Source: Blautia hominis
Lineage (GTDB): Bacteria; Bacillota; Clostridia; Lachnospirales; Lachnospiraceae
DNA length: 64,000 nt
NCBI GenBank assembly: GCA_002270465.1
Contig: NQOF01000002.1
Coordinates: 496,001-560,000, forward strand
Direction: 5' to 3'
Within the stretch, counting starts at the first letter, position 1; each line of letters opens with the position of its first letter. The translations under genes and the position numbers were made by a program. The notes under the pieces were generated by a model. The model was not told the origin of the DNA. It did no database searches and was given only the letters and a program-made list of their open reading frames with translations. This document shows, piece after piece, positions 8,918 to 17,845 of the stretch.

Positions 8918-8946
8918 TTGCACCAGGTAACATTCTGTGCTAATAT
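8918..8946 (+). promoter_or_regulatory. Sigma-A promoter of the hemA operon
   Basis: TTGCAC (8918-8923), a 17-base spacer and TAATAT (8941-8946) lie about 90 bases before hemA. The promoter is back to back with the riboswitch promoter; the two -35 boxes are about 25 bases apart. Confidence 0.65.
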
Positions 8947-9037
8947 GAGAAAACAAAAGGTGTGTATAAAACAGTGCAATGTCCTGGTTTTCTAAGCATC
9001 TAAAAAACGGAAACGAAAGATATGGAGTGTAGGAACT

Positions 9038-10267
9038 ATGAGTATTTCCATGATTGGAATTGACCACAGCAGAGCATCCGTGGATATCAGGGCCAGATTT
9101 TCTTTCACCAGAAAAAATGCGGTGAGCGCTATGGAGCGGCTGAAAGAGGACAAGGATATCTTAGGGTGTATTATTTTGTCTACCTGCAACCGGATGGAGA
9201 TCTGGGCCAGCGTGCAGGATGACTGGGAGGGTTCCCTTTACAGTTTTCTGTGCAGGGAAAAAGAAGTTTGCGAGGAGGAGCACCGGGAGTTTTTCATCAC
9301 AAGAGAAGGCAGTGAGGCAGTGGAGCATCTGTTCTATTTGACCAGCGGTTTAAAATCTCAGATCCTGGCGGAGGACCAGATCATCACCCAGGTGAAGGAT
9401 GCGCTGACACTATCCAGGGATGCCTACTGTACGGACGGTGTGCTGGAAGTGCTTTTTAGGATGGCAGTGACGGCAGCCAAGAAAGTGAAAACAGAAGTGG
9501 CGTTTTCAAGAGCCAATACCTCTGTCATCCACCAGGCAATTGACAGGCTGGAAAACCAGGGATTTTCCATCCAGGGCAAGACCTGTATGGTCATCGGAAA
9601 CGGAGAGATGGGAAAAGTGACGGCTCTGGCCCTGAAAGAGGCAGGCGCGGATGTGACGGTGACGGTCCGCCAGTACCGAAGCGGTATGGTGACCATTCCC
9701 CAGGGATGTGAGCGTATCAATTATGGGGACAGGATGGAACTGCTGCCCAAGTGTGATCTGGTGGTGTCAGCTACGGCCAGCCCGAACTGCACCATAACAA
9801 AAGAACTTTTTGAAAATGCGGAGGTTCCCCATCATGTGATCCTGATCGATCTGGCTGTGCCGAGAGACATTGACCCGGAGGTGGGAGAGCTTCAGAATGT
9901 GACCCTCTATGATATTGACAGCTTTAAGATCGACGCTGCATCCCCAAGGCTTCAGGCCAGTATGCAGAAGGCAGGGGCTATTTTGAAGGAACAGATGTCA
10001 GAGTTTTATGACTGGTTTTCCGGCCGTGATGTATTTCCGAGAATCCAGGATATCAAGACGGAAGCTGTGGAGGATTTGAATGCGCGAATCTTAAAGATCC
10101 TGAAAAAGACCCCTATGGAAGACAGTGACAGAGAAAGGCTTCTGAAGGCTATAGACACGGCTGCGGGGAAGGTGGTAGGCAAGATGATCTTCGGGCTGAG
10201 GGATTCTCTGGAGCAGGATCTGTTCATGGAGTGTGTGGCCGGATTGGAGAAGGTTTATGAAGACTGA
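9038..10267 (+). CDS. hemA: Glutamyl-tRNA reductase HemA
   Basis: HemA reduces glutamyl-tRNA(Glu) with NADPH to glutamate-1-semialdehyde, the first step of C5 tetrapyrrole synthesis. The 409 residues begin with MIGIDHSRASVDIR. The catalytic cysteine is exactly residue 50 (LSTCNRMEIW). The AEDQIITQVK motif, a Rossmann domain from about 180 (MVIGNGEMG) and a C-terminal helical dimerisation region follow. It opens a compact operon: its stop overlaps the precorrin-2 dehydrogenase start by 11 bases. Confidence 0.96.
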   Translation: MSISMIGIDHSRASVDIRARFSFTRKNAVSAMERLKEDKDILGCIILSTCNRMEIWASVQDDWEGSLYSFLCREKEVCEEEHREFFITREGSEAVEHLFYLTSGLKSQILAEDQIITQVKDALTLSRDAYCTDGVLEVLFRMAVTAAKKVKTEVAFSRANTSVIHQAIDRLENQGFSIQGKTCMVIGNGEMGKVTALALKEAGADVTVTVRQYRSGMVTIPQGCERINYGDRMELLPKCDLVVSATASPNCTITKELFENAEVPHHVILIDLAVPRDIDPEVGELQNVTLYDIDSFKIDAASPRLQASMQKAGAILKEQMSEFYDWFSGRDVFPRIQDIKTEAVEDLNARILKILKKTPMEDSDRERLLKAIDTAAGKVVGKMIFGLRDSLEQDLFMECVAGLEKVYED

Positions 10268-10733
10268 GAAAAAACTGTTTCCGCTGTACACAGACCTGAC
10301 TGAGAAAAAAGCTGTGGTCATAGGCGGAGGAAACATAGCTTCCAGAAGGATCAAAAGCCTTCTTGGCTTTGTGGGGGAACTGATAGTGATCGCCCCCGAT
10401 GTACAGCCGGAAATCCGGGAGCTTGCAAAAAGCGGTGAGCTGGTCTGGAAACAGAAAAGATACGAACGGGAAGATTTATATGATGCGGATCTGGCATTGG
10501 CGGCCACGGATGACAGGACGGTAAATGAAGATATCTACAGTGCCTGTAAATGTCTGGGCATACTGGTGAACACAGCCAGTGACCAAAACAAATGTGATTT
10601 TCATTTTCCTGGAATCATTAACCACGATGGTGTGGTCATTGGGTTCAACGCAGCGGGAAAAGATCATAAGAAGACAAGGCAGATGCGGGAAAAGGTGGAA
10701 GAATTTTTAAAGACGCCGGGAGGTAGGAAATGA
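10257..10733 (+). CDS. Precorrin-2 dehydrogenase (SirC/Met8-type)
   Basis: The enzyme oxidises precorrin-2 to sirohydrochlorin with NAD+. The start at 10257 (MKTEKKLFPLY) was chosen because GGAGAAGG lies 3-10 bases upstream and homologues begin this way; this gives 158 residues. The Rossmann motif is AVVIGGGNIASRRIKSL at about 18-34, and LALAATDDRTVN and NTASDQNKCDFHFPGI are family signatures. There is no ferrochelatase-type extension beyond about 158 residues, so metal insertion is left to another protein, consistent with CbiK next door. It overlaps hemA by 11 bases and the next gene by 4. Confidence 0.9.
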   Translation: MKTEKKLFPLYTDLTEKKAVVIGGGNIASRRIKSLLGFVGELIVIAPDVQPEIRELAKSGELVWKQKRYEREDLYDADLALAATDDRTVNEDIYSACKCLGILVNTASDQNKCDFHFPGIINHDGVVIGFNAAGKDHKKTRQMREKVEEFLKTPGGRK

Positions 10734-13165
10734 GCAGCGAAACAGTAGTGATCGGGAGCCGGGAGAGCCGGCTTGCCGTAATACAGAGTGAGATGGTGAG
10801 AGACTACATAGAGAAGAACAATGAAGGATTGAAGGCCGAGCTTCTCACTATGAAGACAACAGGGGATATTATCCTGGACAGAACCCTTGACAAAGTGGGG
10901 GGGAAGGGCTTGTTTGTAAAAGAGCTGGACCGGGCGCTTCTGGACGGAAGAAGCCAGCTTTCCGTACACAGTCTGAAGGATATGCCCATGGAAGTCCCGG
11001 AGGAACTGCCTCTTCTGGCTTTCTCAAAAAGGGAGGACCCAAGGGACGCGCTGGTACTTCCCGAGGGAGTGACAGAACTGGATAAGACAAAGCCCATCGG
11101 CTGTTCCAGTCTCAGGCGTACCCTGCAGCTTGGTGAATTGTTCCCTGATATGGAGTGTAAAAGTGTCAGAGGGAATGTACAGACAAGGCTTGGAAAGCTT
11201 GACAGCGGAGAATACAGTGCTCTGGTTCTGGCCGCGGCAGGGCTTAAAAGGCTGGGGCTGACCCACAGGATATCCAGATATTTTGAGCCGGAGGAGATGC
11301 TGCCTGCGGCAGGACAGGGGATTCTGACCGTACAGGGCAGAAAAGGGAGAGATTATTCTTACCTGGATGGCTACGGGGATGCAGACAGTACCTGTGCGGC
11401 CTTGGCGGAGCGCTCTTTTGTAAGATTTTTGGACGGGGGATGTTCCTCACCGGTTGCGGCCCATGCAGTGATGGACCGGGACAGGATCGTGCTTACCGGC
11501 CTCTACTATGAGGAGGAGACCGGCGCATATAAAAAGGGCAGCCTGGAAGGGACCAGGGCTGAGGCGGAGGAACTGGGCGTTCGTCTTGCTAAAAAACTGA
11601 GGGAGGAGTGCAGAGCGGTATCTATGACAGCAGTTGGACAGGAGACAGACCGTGCATGCTGTAAGGGAAAGGTCTGGCTTGTGGGTGCAGGCCCGGGAGA
11701 TATCGGACTTTTTACCCTGAAAGGCATGGAAACTTTGAAAAATGCCCAGGTGGTTGTGTATGACAGCCTTGTGGGACAGGGGGTCCTCTCCCAGATTCCG
11801 GCCGGTGTGCGCCTGATCAATGTGGGAAAACGTGCGTCTCACCATATTATGCCTCAGGAGCAGATCAACCAGGTACTTGTGGAAGAGGCAAAAAAGGGAT
11901 ATAGGGTAGTCCGGTTAAAGGGCGGGGACCCTTTTCTCTTCGGAAGAGGCGGAGAGGAGCTGGAGCTTCTCACAAAAGAGGGAATCCCCTATGAAGTGGT
12001 GCCCGGAGTCACCTCCCCTTTGGCTGTTCCTGCGTATAACGGTATTCCGGTGACACACAGGGATTTCTGTTCCTCCCTGCATATTATCACAGGACATAAA
12101 AAGCAGGGGGAGGCCTATGACATTGATTTTGAAGCGCTGGTGCGCACAAAGGGGACACTGGTGTTCCTCATGGGTGTCACGGCGCTTGCTGATATCTGCA
12201 ATTCCCTGCTGCGGGCAGGTATGCCGGGTGAGATGCCGGCTGCCATACTGCAGAAAGGAACCACGGCAGGACAGAAGCGGATCGTGGCTACCGTTTCCAC
12301 TCTGGAGGAGGAGGTAAAACGTCAGGGGATCGAGACGCCGGCTATCATCGTGGTTGGCCGGGTTTGTTCTCTTGCTGATACCTTCGGATGGTATGAGAAG
12401 CTGCCCCTGGCAGGATATAAAGTGCTGGTCACAAGGCCCAGAGAGACGGTTTCCACTATGTCCAAAAAGCTGCGCCTGATGGGAGCGGAAGTGCTGGAGC
12501 TTCCCGCTATCAAAACAGCTCCGCTTAAAGACCAGAGCGCGCTTTTCAGCGCATTCGGACAGCTTGACAGCTATGACTGGCTGGCATTTACAAGCCCCAT
12601 CGGTGTGAATGTATTCTTTGAGGAGATGAAAAAGGCGGGGACAGACGTGAGAAAACTGGGCGGAGCAAAGATCGCTGCCATTGGAAAAGGTACGAAAAAA
12701 GCACTGGAAGAGAGAGGCTTGTTTGTGGATCTGATGCCTGAGGTGTTTGACGGGGAATCCCTGGGAAGAGCGCTGTGTGAAGTCTGCAGCGGTAAGGAAA
12801 AGATCCTTCTTCCGAGAGCAAAGATCGGAGGAAAAGAGATCATCCAGGAGCTGGAGAAAAAGCCCGGGCTTTTGATCTGTGATGTGCCGACCTATGACAC
12901 CTTTTATGAAAAACAGGAAATGATCGATGAGAAAAAGGCTTTTGAGAGCGGAGAGATCAACTGCGCTGTCTTTACAAGTGCGTCTACCGTAAAAGGATTT
13001 GCGGAGGCAGTAGAAGGCCTTGATTATACAAAAGTGACGGCTGCCTGCATTGGAAAGCAGACGAAAGCTGCTGCGGACGCATACGGAATGAAGACATTTA
13101 TGGCAAAACAGGCCACCATTGACAGTGTGGTGGATTTGGTTGTAAACTTGAAAAACAGCAGGTAA
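10730..13165 (+). CDS. Triple fusion HemC-CobA-HemD (HMB synthase, uro'gen III methyltransferase, uro'gen III synthase)
   Basis: This 811-residue frame carries three consecutive enzymes. Residues 1 to about 310 are porphobilinogen deaminase Hem[28 protein letters not shown] and the dipyrromethane-cofactor Cys238 in [11 protein letters not shown]. From about 314 to 555 is SUMT/Cob[28 protein letters not shown] and ITGHKKQG. From about 560 to 811 is Hem[25 protein letters not shown] and [10 protein letters not shown]. Together they convert porphobilinogen via hydroxymethylbilane and uroporphyrinogen III to precorrin-2 without releasing the unstable bilane far from HemD. CobA-HemD fusions are common in Clostridia; adding HemC at the N-terminus is less usual. 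The frame is continuous and all three active-site signatures are intact. Confidence 0.94.
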   Translation: MSSETVVIGSRESRLAVIQSEMVRDYIEKNNEGLKAELLTMKTTGDIILDRTLDKVGGKGLFVKELDRALLDGRSQLSVHSLKDMPMEVPEELPLLAFSKREDPRDALVLPEGVTELDKTKPIGCSSLRRTLQLGELFPDMECKSVRGNVQTRLGKLDSGEYSALVLAAAGLKRLGLTHRISRYFEPEEMLPAAGQGILTVQGRKGRDYSYLDGYGDADSTCAALAERSFVRFLDGGCSSPVAAHAVMDRDRIVLTGLYYEEETGAYKKGSLEGTRAEAEELGVRLAKKLREECRAVSMTAVGQETDRACCKGKVWLVGAGPGDIGLFTLKGMETLKNAQVVVYDSLVGQGVLSQIPAGVRLINVGKRASHHIMPQEQINQVLVEEAKKGYRVVRLKGGDPFLFGRGGEELELLTKEGIPYEVVPGVTSPLAVPAYNGIPVTHRDFCSSLHIITGHKKQGEAYDIDFEALVRTKGTLVFLMGVTALADICNSLLRAGMPGEMPAAILQKGTTAGQKRIVATVSTLEEEVKRQGIETPAIIVVGRVCSLADTFGWYEKLPLAGYKVLVTRPRETVSTMSKKLRLMGAEVLELPAIKTAPLKDQSALFSAFGQLDSYDWLAFTSPIGVNVFFEEMKKAGTDVRKLGGAKIAAIGKGTKKALEERGLFVDLMPEVFDGESLGRALCEVCSGKEKILLPRAKIGGKEIIQELEKKPGLLICDVPTYDTFYEKQEMIDEKKAFESGEINCAVFTSASTVKGFAEAVEGLDYTKVTAACIGKQTKAAADAYGMKTFMAKQATIDSVVDLVVNLKNSR

Positions 13166-13269
13166 CTGTGAAAACACGGGACAAATGAATCCCCAGACCT
13201 GTCTGGTGTGTTACGAATATACGAATAATTGAAAATTACGATAAGAGAGGATAAAAGGAGTGTAGCAGC

Positions 13270-14253
13270 ATGGAAATGACAGTCAGACCGAGAAGGCTTC
13301 GGAAAAACGATACCCTGCGCAGAATGGTGCGGGAAACCAGGATGGATAAGAGTTCCCTGATTTACCCCATTTTTGTCCGCGAGGGAGAGAATATGGAGGA
13401 GGAAATCCCCTCCATGGAAGGACAGTTCCGATACAGCATAGACAGACTGCCTTACGCCCTGGAAGGGCTTATGAAGGCAGGAGTGGATAAAGTCATGTTC
13501 TTTGGTATCCCGGATGAGAAGGACGAGGTGGGAAGCCAGGCATACGCAGAGAATGGTATTGTGCAGAGGGCGCTTCGGGAGGCCAGAAAACAGTTTCCGG
13601 AAATGTATCTGCTCACGGATGTATGCATGTGTGAGTATACATCCCACGGACACTGCGGCGTACTGTGCGGCCATGATGTGGAAAATGATGAAACCCTTAA
13701 ATTGCTGGCAAAGACGGCCCTATCTCATGTGGAGGCGGGGGCTGATATGGTTGCCCCTTCAGATATGATGGACGGCAGAGTCCGGGCCATCCGTGAAGTC
13801 CTGGATGCCAACCAGCATAAGGATATCCCAATCATGTCCTATGCTGTAAAATATGCCTCTGCATTTTACGGCCCCTTCCGGGAAGCCGCGGGTTCTGCCC
13901 CTTCTTTTGGGGACAGAAAGAGCTATCAGATGGATTTCCACAATAAAAGGGAAGGTCTGAAGGAGGCGCTTCTGGATGTGCAGGAAGGTGCGGACATTAT
14001 CATGGTAAAACCAGCCCTTTCCTACCTGGATGTGATCCATGAGGTAAAGAACAGCATCAATCTGCCGGTAGCGGCCTATTCTGTCAGTGGAGAGTATGCT
14101 ATGGTGAAGGCAGGCGCAAAGCTTGGATATATTGATGAGGCAAAGATCATCTGTGAGATGGCAGTGAGCACTTACCGGGCCGGAGCAGATATTTACCTGA
14201 CTTATTTTGCAAAAGAACTGGCCGGATTTATGGATGAAGGGAGAATCGGATAA
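13270..14253 (+). CDS. hemB: Porphobilinogen synthase HemB (zinc type)
   Basis: HemB condenses two 5-aminolevulinate molecules into porphobilinogen. The 327 residues show the three zinc cysteines C119, C121 and C129 in DVCMCEYTSHGHCG, marking the Zn-dependent class. The two active-site lysines are K194 (AVKYASAFYGPF) and K247 (IMVKPALSYLD). It starts after a 104-base gap from the fusion gene, with AAAGGAG about 10 bases before the ATG; the gap holds a small palindrome (CCAGACCTGTCTGG) and perhaps a secondary promoter. Its stop overlaps the hemL start by one base. Confidence 0.96.
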   Translation: MEMTVRPRRLRKNDTLRRMVRETRMDKSSLIYPIFVREGENMEEEIPSMEGQFRYSIDRLPYALEGLMKAGVDKVMFFGIPDEKDEVGSQAYAENGIVQRALREARKQFPEMYLLTDVCMCEYTSHGHCGVLCGHDVENDETLKLLAKTALSHVEAGADMVAPSDMMDGRVRAIREVLDANQHKDIPIMSYAVKYASAFYGPFREAAGSAPSFGDRKSYQMDFHNKREGLKEALLDVQEGADIIMVKPALSYLDVIHEVKNSINLPVAAYSVSGEYAMVKAGAKLGYIDEAKIICEMAVSTYRAGADIYLTYFAKELAGFMDEGRIG

Positions 14254-15530
14254 TGACAAGATCAGAGGAATTATTTGCGCGCGCCGTAAAACGGATCCCC
14301 GGAGGCGTGAACAGCCCAGTGAGAGCTTACGGCGCCATCGGGGAGACCCCGCGTTTTATACAGGGGGCTGTGGGAAGTAAAATATTTGATGTGGACGGCA
14401 ATTCCTATACAGATTACATTGGCTCCTGGGGACCTATGATCTTAGGCCACAATCATCCTGCCATCCGTGAAGCTGTGATCAAGGCAAGTGAAAACGGATT
14501 AAGCTTTGGCTGTGCCACGGCAAAAGAGGTGGAGATGGCCGAATTCATCTGTGAAAGGATCCCCCATGTGGAGATGATCCGTATGGTAAACTCCGGCACA
14601 GAGGCCGTGATGAGTGCCCTCCGGGCTGCCAGAGGTTTTACCGGCAGGGATAAGATCATTAAGTTTGCAGGATGCTATCACGGTCATACAGATGCCATGC
14701 TGGTGAGTGCGGGAAGCGGTGTCATGACCAGCGGCGTGCCGGACAGTGCCGGTGTGCCAAAGGGCTGCACCCAGGATACCATGATCGCTGTGTATAATAA
14801 TCTGGGGAGTGTGGAAGAACTTCTGGAAGAGAGCAGAGGCCAGGTGGCTGCTGTGATCGTGGAGCCAGTGGGTGCCAACATGGGTGTGGTCCCACCTGCC
14901 GACGGATTTTTAGAGGGACTCCGGACGCTGTGTGATAAGTACGGGGCAGTGCTGATCTTTGACGAGGTCATCACCGGTTTCCGGTTGAAATTTGACGGTG
15001 CCGCAGGATTTTACGGCGTGACACCGGACCTTGTCACCTATGGAAAAATCATCGGTGCAGGAATGCCTGTGGGCGCCTATGGCGGCAGAAAAGAGATCAT
15101 GGAAAAAATCTCCCCGGCAGGTCCCGTATACCAGGCGGGAACACTCAGCGGAAATCCCATTGCCATGGCGGCAGGCCTGGCACAGCTTAAAATCCTGTTT
15201 GAGGATCCGGAGATTTATACAAGGCTGTACCAGAAAGGGGAGAGGATGTTCGAGGGGATTCGCAGGATTTTCGTGGAGAATAATATCCCTTATCAGGTGA
15301 ACCGTGTGGCGTCTCTTGGATGTATTTTCTTTACAAAAGAAAAGGTGACGGACTATGCATCTGCCAAAACTTCAGATACAGATGCTTTTGCCACATATTT
15401 TAAATATATGCTGAACCACGGTGTACACCTGGCACCTTCCCAGTTTGAGGCCATGTTCCTGTCAGATGCCCATACAGAAGAGGATATAGAAGCAGCGTTG
15501 AAGCTGATCAAGGAATATTTCTGCGCATAA
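14253..15530 (+). CDS. hemL: Glutamate-1-semialdehyde 2,1-aminomutase HemL
   Basis: HemL converts glutamate-1-semialdehyde, the product of HemA, to 5-aminolevulinate using PLP/PMP. The 425 residues contain RIPGGVNSPVRAY, MVNSGTEAVMSALRAARG, LIFDEVITGFR and the PLP lysine at about 265 in YGKIIGAGMPVGAYGG. Its start shares one base with the hemB stop. It is the last gene of the tetrapyrrole operon. Confidence 0.96.
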   Translation: MTRSEELFARAVKRIPGGVNSPVRAYGAIGETPRFIQGAVGSKIFDVDGNSYTDYIGSWGPMILGHNHPAIREAVIKASENGLSFGCATAKEVEMAEFICERIPHVEMIRMVNSGTEAVMSALRAARGFTGRDKIIKFAGCYHGHTDAMLVSAGSGVMTSGVPDSAGVPKGCTQDTMIAVYNNLGSVEELLEESRGQVAAVIVEPVGANMGVVPPADGFLEGLRTLCDKYGAVLIFDEVITGFRLKFDGAAGFYGVTPDLVTYGKIIGAGMPVGAYGGRKEIMEKISPAGPVYQAGTLSGNPIAMAAGLAQLKILFEDPEIYTRLYQKGERMFEGIRRIFVENNIPYQVNRVASLGCIFFTKEKVTDYASAKTSDTDAFATYFKYMLNHGVHLAPSQFEAMFLSDAHTEEDIEAALKLIKEYFCA

Positions 15531-15557
15531 CCGGTGAAAGGAAAACGGAGGACAGCT

Positions 15558-17258
15558 ATGAGTGAGACCACTTTGTGGACAGGATTGATCGTCATTTTTA
15601 TGGCAGTCGTATTTGTGACCATGTTTCAGGAAAACAAGAGAAAACGAAGAGAATTTCTTCAGAAGATCAAAAAAAGCTGGGGGCAGATCCCGGACCGGGA
15701 GTATACCTGGGATAAGCTGGAACAGACGGCAGAGTATTTTCGGGAGCGAAAAGACGGATGTTTTTTCATTGATGACATTACCTGGAATGATCTGGACATG
15801 GACAGAGTGTTCATGCTCATGAACCAGACCGTATCCTCCCCGGGTGAGGATTATCTGTATTATCTTCTGCGTACTCCCGAATTTGGTAAGGATAAGCTGG
15901 TGGAGAGAGAGCGGCTGTATACGTTCTTCCGGGACCATGAAGAGGAACGGCAGAAGGTCCAGGAAATACTCACACATATCAAAAAGCCGCCCACAGCGTC
16001 CGTCTATCAGGCCATCCACGTGACAAAAGAGTATGATGCCGGGAAGCCGTGGAAGCAGATTCTTATGTGTCTGGCTTTTCTGCTGTCCATTGGTGCTTTT
16101 ATAGCGGTTCCCAGGTATGGCGTCTTTGTATTTCTGCTTGTGACCTGTATCAATATGGGCACGTATCTGAAAGATAAAGAGGTCATCCATGTTTATCTGA
16201 CCGGGTTTAAATGTATGATGCAGCTCATAAACAGTGCAGGTGACCTGAACAAGCTGAAGATAGAGGCACTTCATGGTTATACAGAACGTCTGAATACCTG
16301 TGAAAAAGGGTTTTCCAGCTTTAAAAACGGAGCAAATCTGGTTCTGGACCGGGACGGATTTGCCAGCGGTCCGGAGTCCTTCATCCTGGATTATATCAGG
16401 ATGATGACGCATATTGATCTGATCAAATTTAACTCCATGATGAAGGCCATGAAGGAGCATAAGGCGGAAGCGGAGGAGATGCTGGAAATATTCGGACTCC
16501 TGGATGCCTGCATTTCCATTGCATCGTTCAGAGAGGCCATGCCTTATTACTGTGTACCGGAGTTTACGGCATATAAAAAGGGGAGCGATGTGCGGATGAA
16601 GGTGGAGAATCTTTATCATCCGCTGATCCATGAACCCGTGGCAAACAGTATTGACGCGTCCGGCGGCATTCTGGTGACCGGTTCCAATGCCTCGGGTAAA
16701 TCCACATTTTTGAAGAATGTGGCACTGAATGCAATTCTTGCCCAGACCGTATATACTTGTACGGCCACGGAATATGCTGCGCCGTTTTTTAAGATACAGA
16801 CCTCCATGGCACTGCGGGATGACCTGGAGAGCAAAGAGAGCTATTACATTGTGGAGATCAAGTCTCTGAAGCGGATCCTGGAGGAATCCGGGGATGAGGC
16901 ACCCCTTCTGTGTATCATTGACGAGGTGCTGCGGGGGACCAACACCATAGAGCGGATTGCGGCTTCTTCCAATATTTTGGCGCACCTGAAAAAGCCTCAT
17001 GTGCTACCTTTTGCGGCAACACATGATATTGAACTTTCTTATATGCTGGAGGGGGCGTACACCAACTATCATTTTGAGGAGGAAGTCAAGGAGGATGATG
17101 TGGAATTTAACTATCTGCTGAAAAAGGGCAGGGTAACCACCAGAAATGCCATCCGCCTGCTCTCTATGGTGGGATATGACCGGGATATCGTAAAAGAATC
17201 GGAAGCTGCGGTGGCGGATTTTGAGGCCACCGGAATCTGGAAAAAGGTAGGGAATTAA
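15558..17258 (+). CDS. Membrane-anchored MutS-like ATPase
   Basis: The start at 15558 follows a GGAGGA site by a few bases; an upstream GTG lacks one. The 566-residue protein has an N-terminal hydrophobic helix (LWTGLIVIFMAVVFVTMF), then a pair of membrane segments near 170-215 (LMCLAFLLSIGAFIAVPRYG and VFVFLLVTCINMGTY). A helical lever region follows, and the C-terminal MutS ATPase domain has Walker A TGSNASGKST at about 371-380, LESKESYYIVEI, Walker B LCIIDEVLRGTNT and AATHDIELS. It lacks the mismatch-recognition domain I, so it is not MutS1. Similar membrane MutS homologues occur in Firmicutes with no settled function. It ends 1 base before rnhA. Confidence 0.85.
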   Translation: MSETTLWTGLIVIFMAVVFVTMFQENKRKRREFLQKIKKSWGQIPDREYTWDKLEQTAEYFRERKDGCFFIDDITWNDLDMDRVFMLMNQTVSSPGEDYLYYLLRTPEFGKDKLVERERLYTFFRDHEEERQKVQEILTHIKKPPTASVYQAIHVTKEYDAGKPWKQILMCLAFLLSIGAFIAVPRYGVFVFLLVTCINMGTYLKDKEVIHVYLTGFKCMMQLINSAGDLNKLKIEALHGYTERLNTCEKGFSSFKNGANLVLDRDGFASGPESFILDYIRMMTHIDLIKFNSMMKAMKEHKAEAEEMLEIFGLLDACISIASFREAMPYYCVPEFTAYKKGSDVRMKVENLYHPLIHEPVANSIDASGGILVTGSNASGKSTFLKNVALNAILAQTVYTCTATEYAAPFFKIQTSMALRDDLESKESYYIVEIKSLKRILEESGDEAPLLCIIDEVLRGTNTIERIAASSNILAHLKKPHVLPFAATHDIELSYMLEGAYTNYHFEEEVKEDDVEFNYLLKKGRVTTRNAIRLLSMVGYDRDIVKESEAAVADFEATGIWKKVGN

Positions 17259-17259
17259 T

Positions 17260-17733
17260 ATGCTTGTAAAAATATATACAGACGGTTCTGCCAGGGGCAA
17301 CCCGGACGGACCGGGAGGATACGGCTGTGTCCTCCACTATACCGATGCCAAAGGAACGCTGCATGAGCGTGAATTTTCCCAGGGATATGTGCGCACCACC
17401 AACAACCGCATGGAGCTGATGGCAGCTATCGTGGGCATGGAGGCACTGACAAAACCCTGTGAGGTGGAACTGTACTCAGATTCCAAATATCTGGTGGATG
17501 CCTTTAACCAGCACTGGATTGACGGCTGGCTGAAAAAGGGCTGGAAACGGGGAAAGAATGAGCCGGTAAAGAATGTGGACTTATGGAAACGGATGTTAAA
17601 GGCAAAAGAGCCTCACCGTGTTACTTTTATCTGGGTGAAAGGGCATGACGGACACGAGATGAATGAACGGTGTGACTATCTGGCAACCAGCGCAGCGGAT
17701 GGGAATGATCTGTTGGTGGATCCGGGAGTGTAA
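17260..17733 (+). CDS. rnhA: Ribonuclease HI
   Basis: RNase HI cuts the RNA strand of RNA:DNA hybrids. The 157-residue protein carries all four acidic catalytic positions: Asp in IYTDGSARGNPG-like YTDGSARGNP, Glu in TNNRMELMAA, Asp in LYSDSKYLVDA and the last Asp in NERCDYLA, plus the basic handle GWKRGKNEPVKN. Its ATG lies 1 base after the stop of the MutS-like gene, with GGTAGGG upstream, so the two DNA-related genes are probably cotranscribed. The transcript likely ends at the hairpin at 17867-17912. Confidence 0.95.
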   Translation: MLVKIYTDGSARGNPDGPGGYGCVLHYTDAKGTLHEREFSQGYVRTTNNRMELMAAIVGMEALTKPCEVELYSDSKYLVDAFNQHWIDGWLKKGWKRGKNEPVKNVDLWKRMLKAKEPHRVTFIWVKGHDGHEMNERCDYLATSAADGNDLLVDPGV

Positions 17734-17736
17734 AAC

Positions 17737-17845
17737 TGTAATATGTTATGATAGCGCATGGGCCAATACGGGATTTATTCTACACATCGCAAGCGTCCCC
17801 TTTGGAAAATGTCCTGCGGGACAGCGGACTGTGAATATTAACCCT
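17737..17845 (+). repeat. Family B intergenic element, copy B1 (degenerate)
   Basis: This stretch shares with copy B2 (20236-20356) the ordered blocks CATCGCA, TCCCCTTTGG(G)AAAAT, CGGGACA and CTGTGAAnA. The left end is eroded and the limits are approximate. It lies just downstream of rnhA and supplies the last codons of the methyltransferase on the other strand. Confidence 0.6.

Noticed and set aside
11915-13177. 420-codon minus-strand frame opposite cobA-hemD
   Set aside because: It is antisense to conserved motifs of CobA and HemD on the plus strand.
15462-17000. 512-codon minus-strand frame opposite the MutS-like gene
   Set aside because: The plus strand holds the recognisable ATPase; the antisense translation resembles nothing and has no ribosome site.
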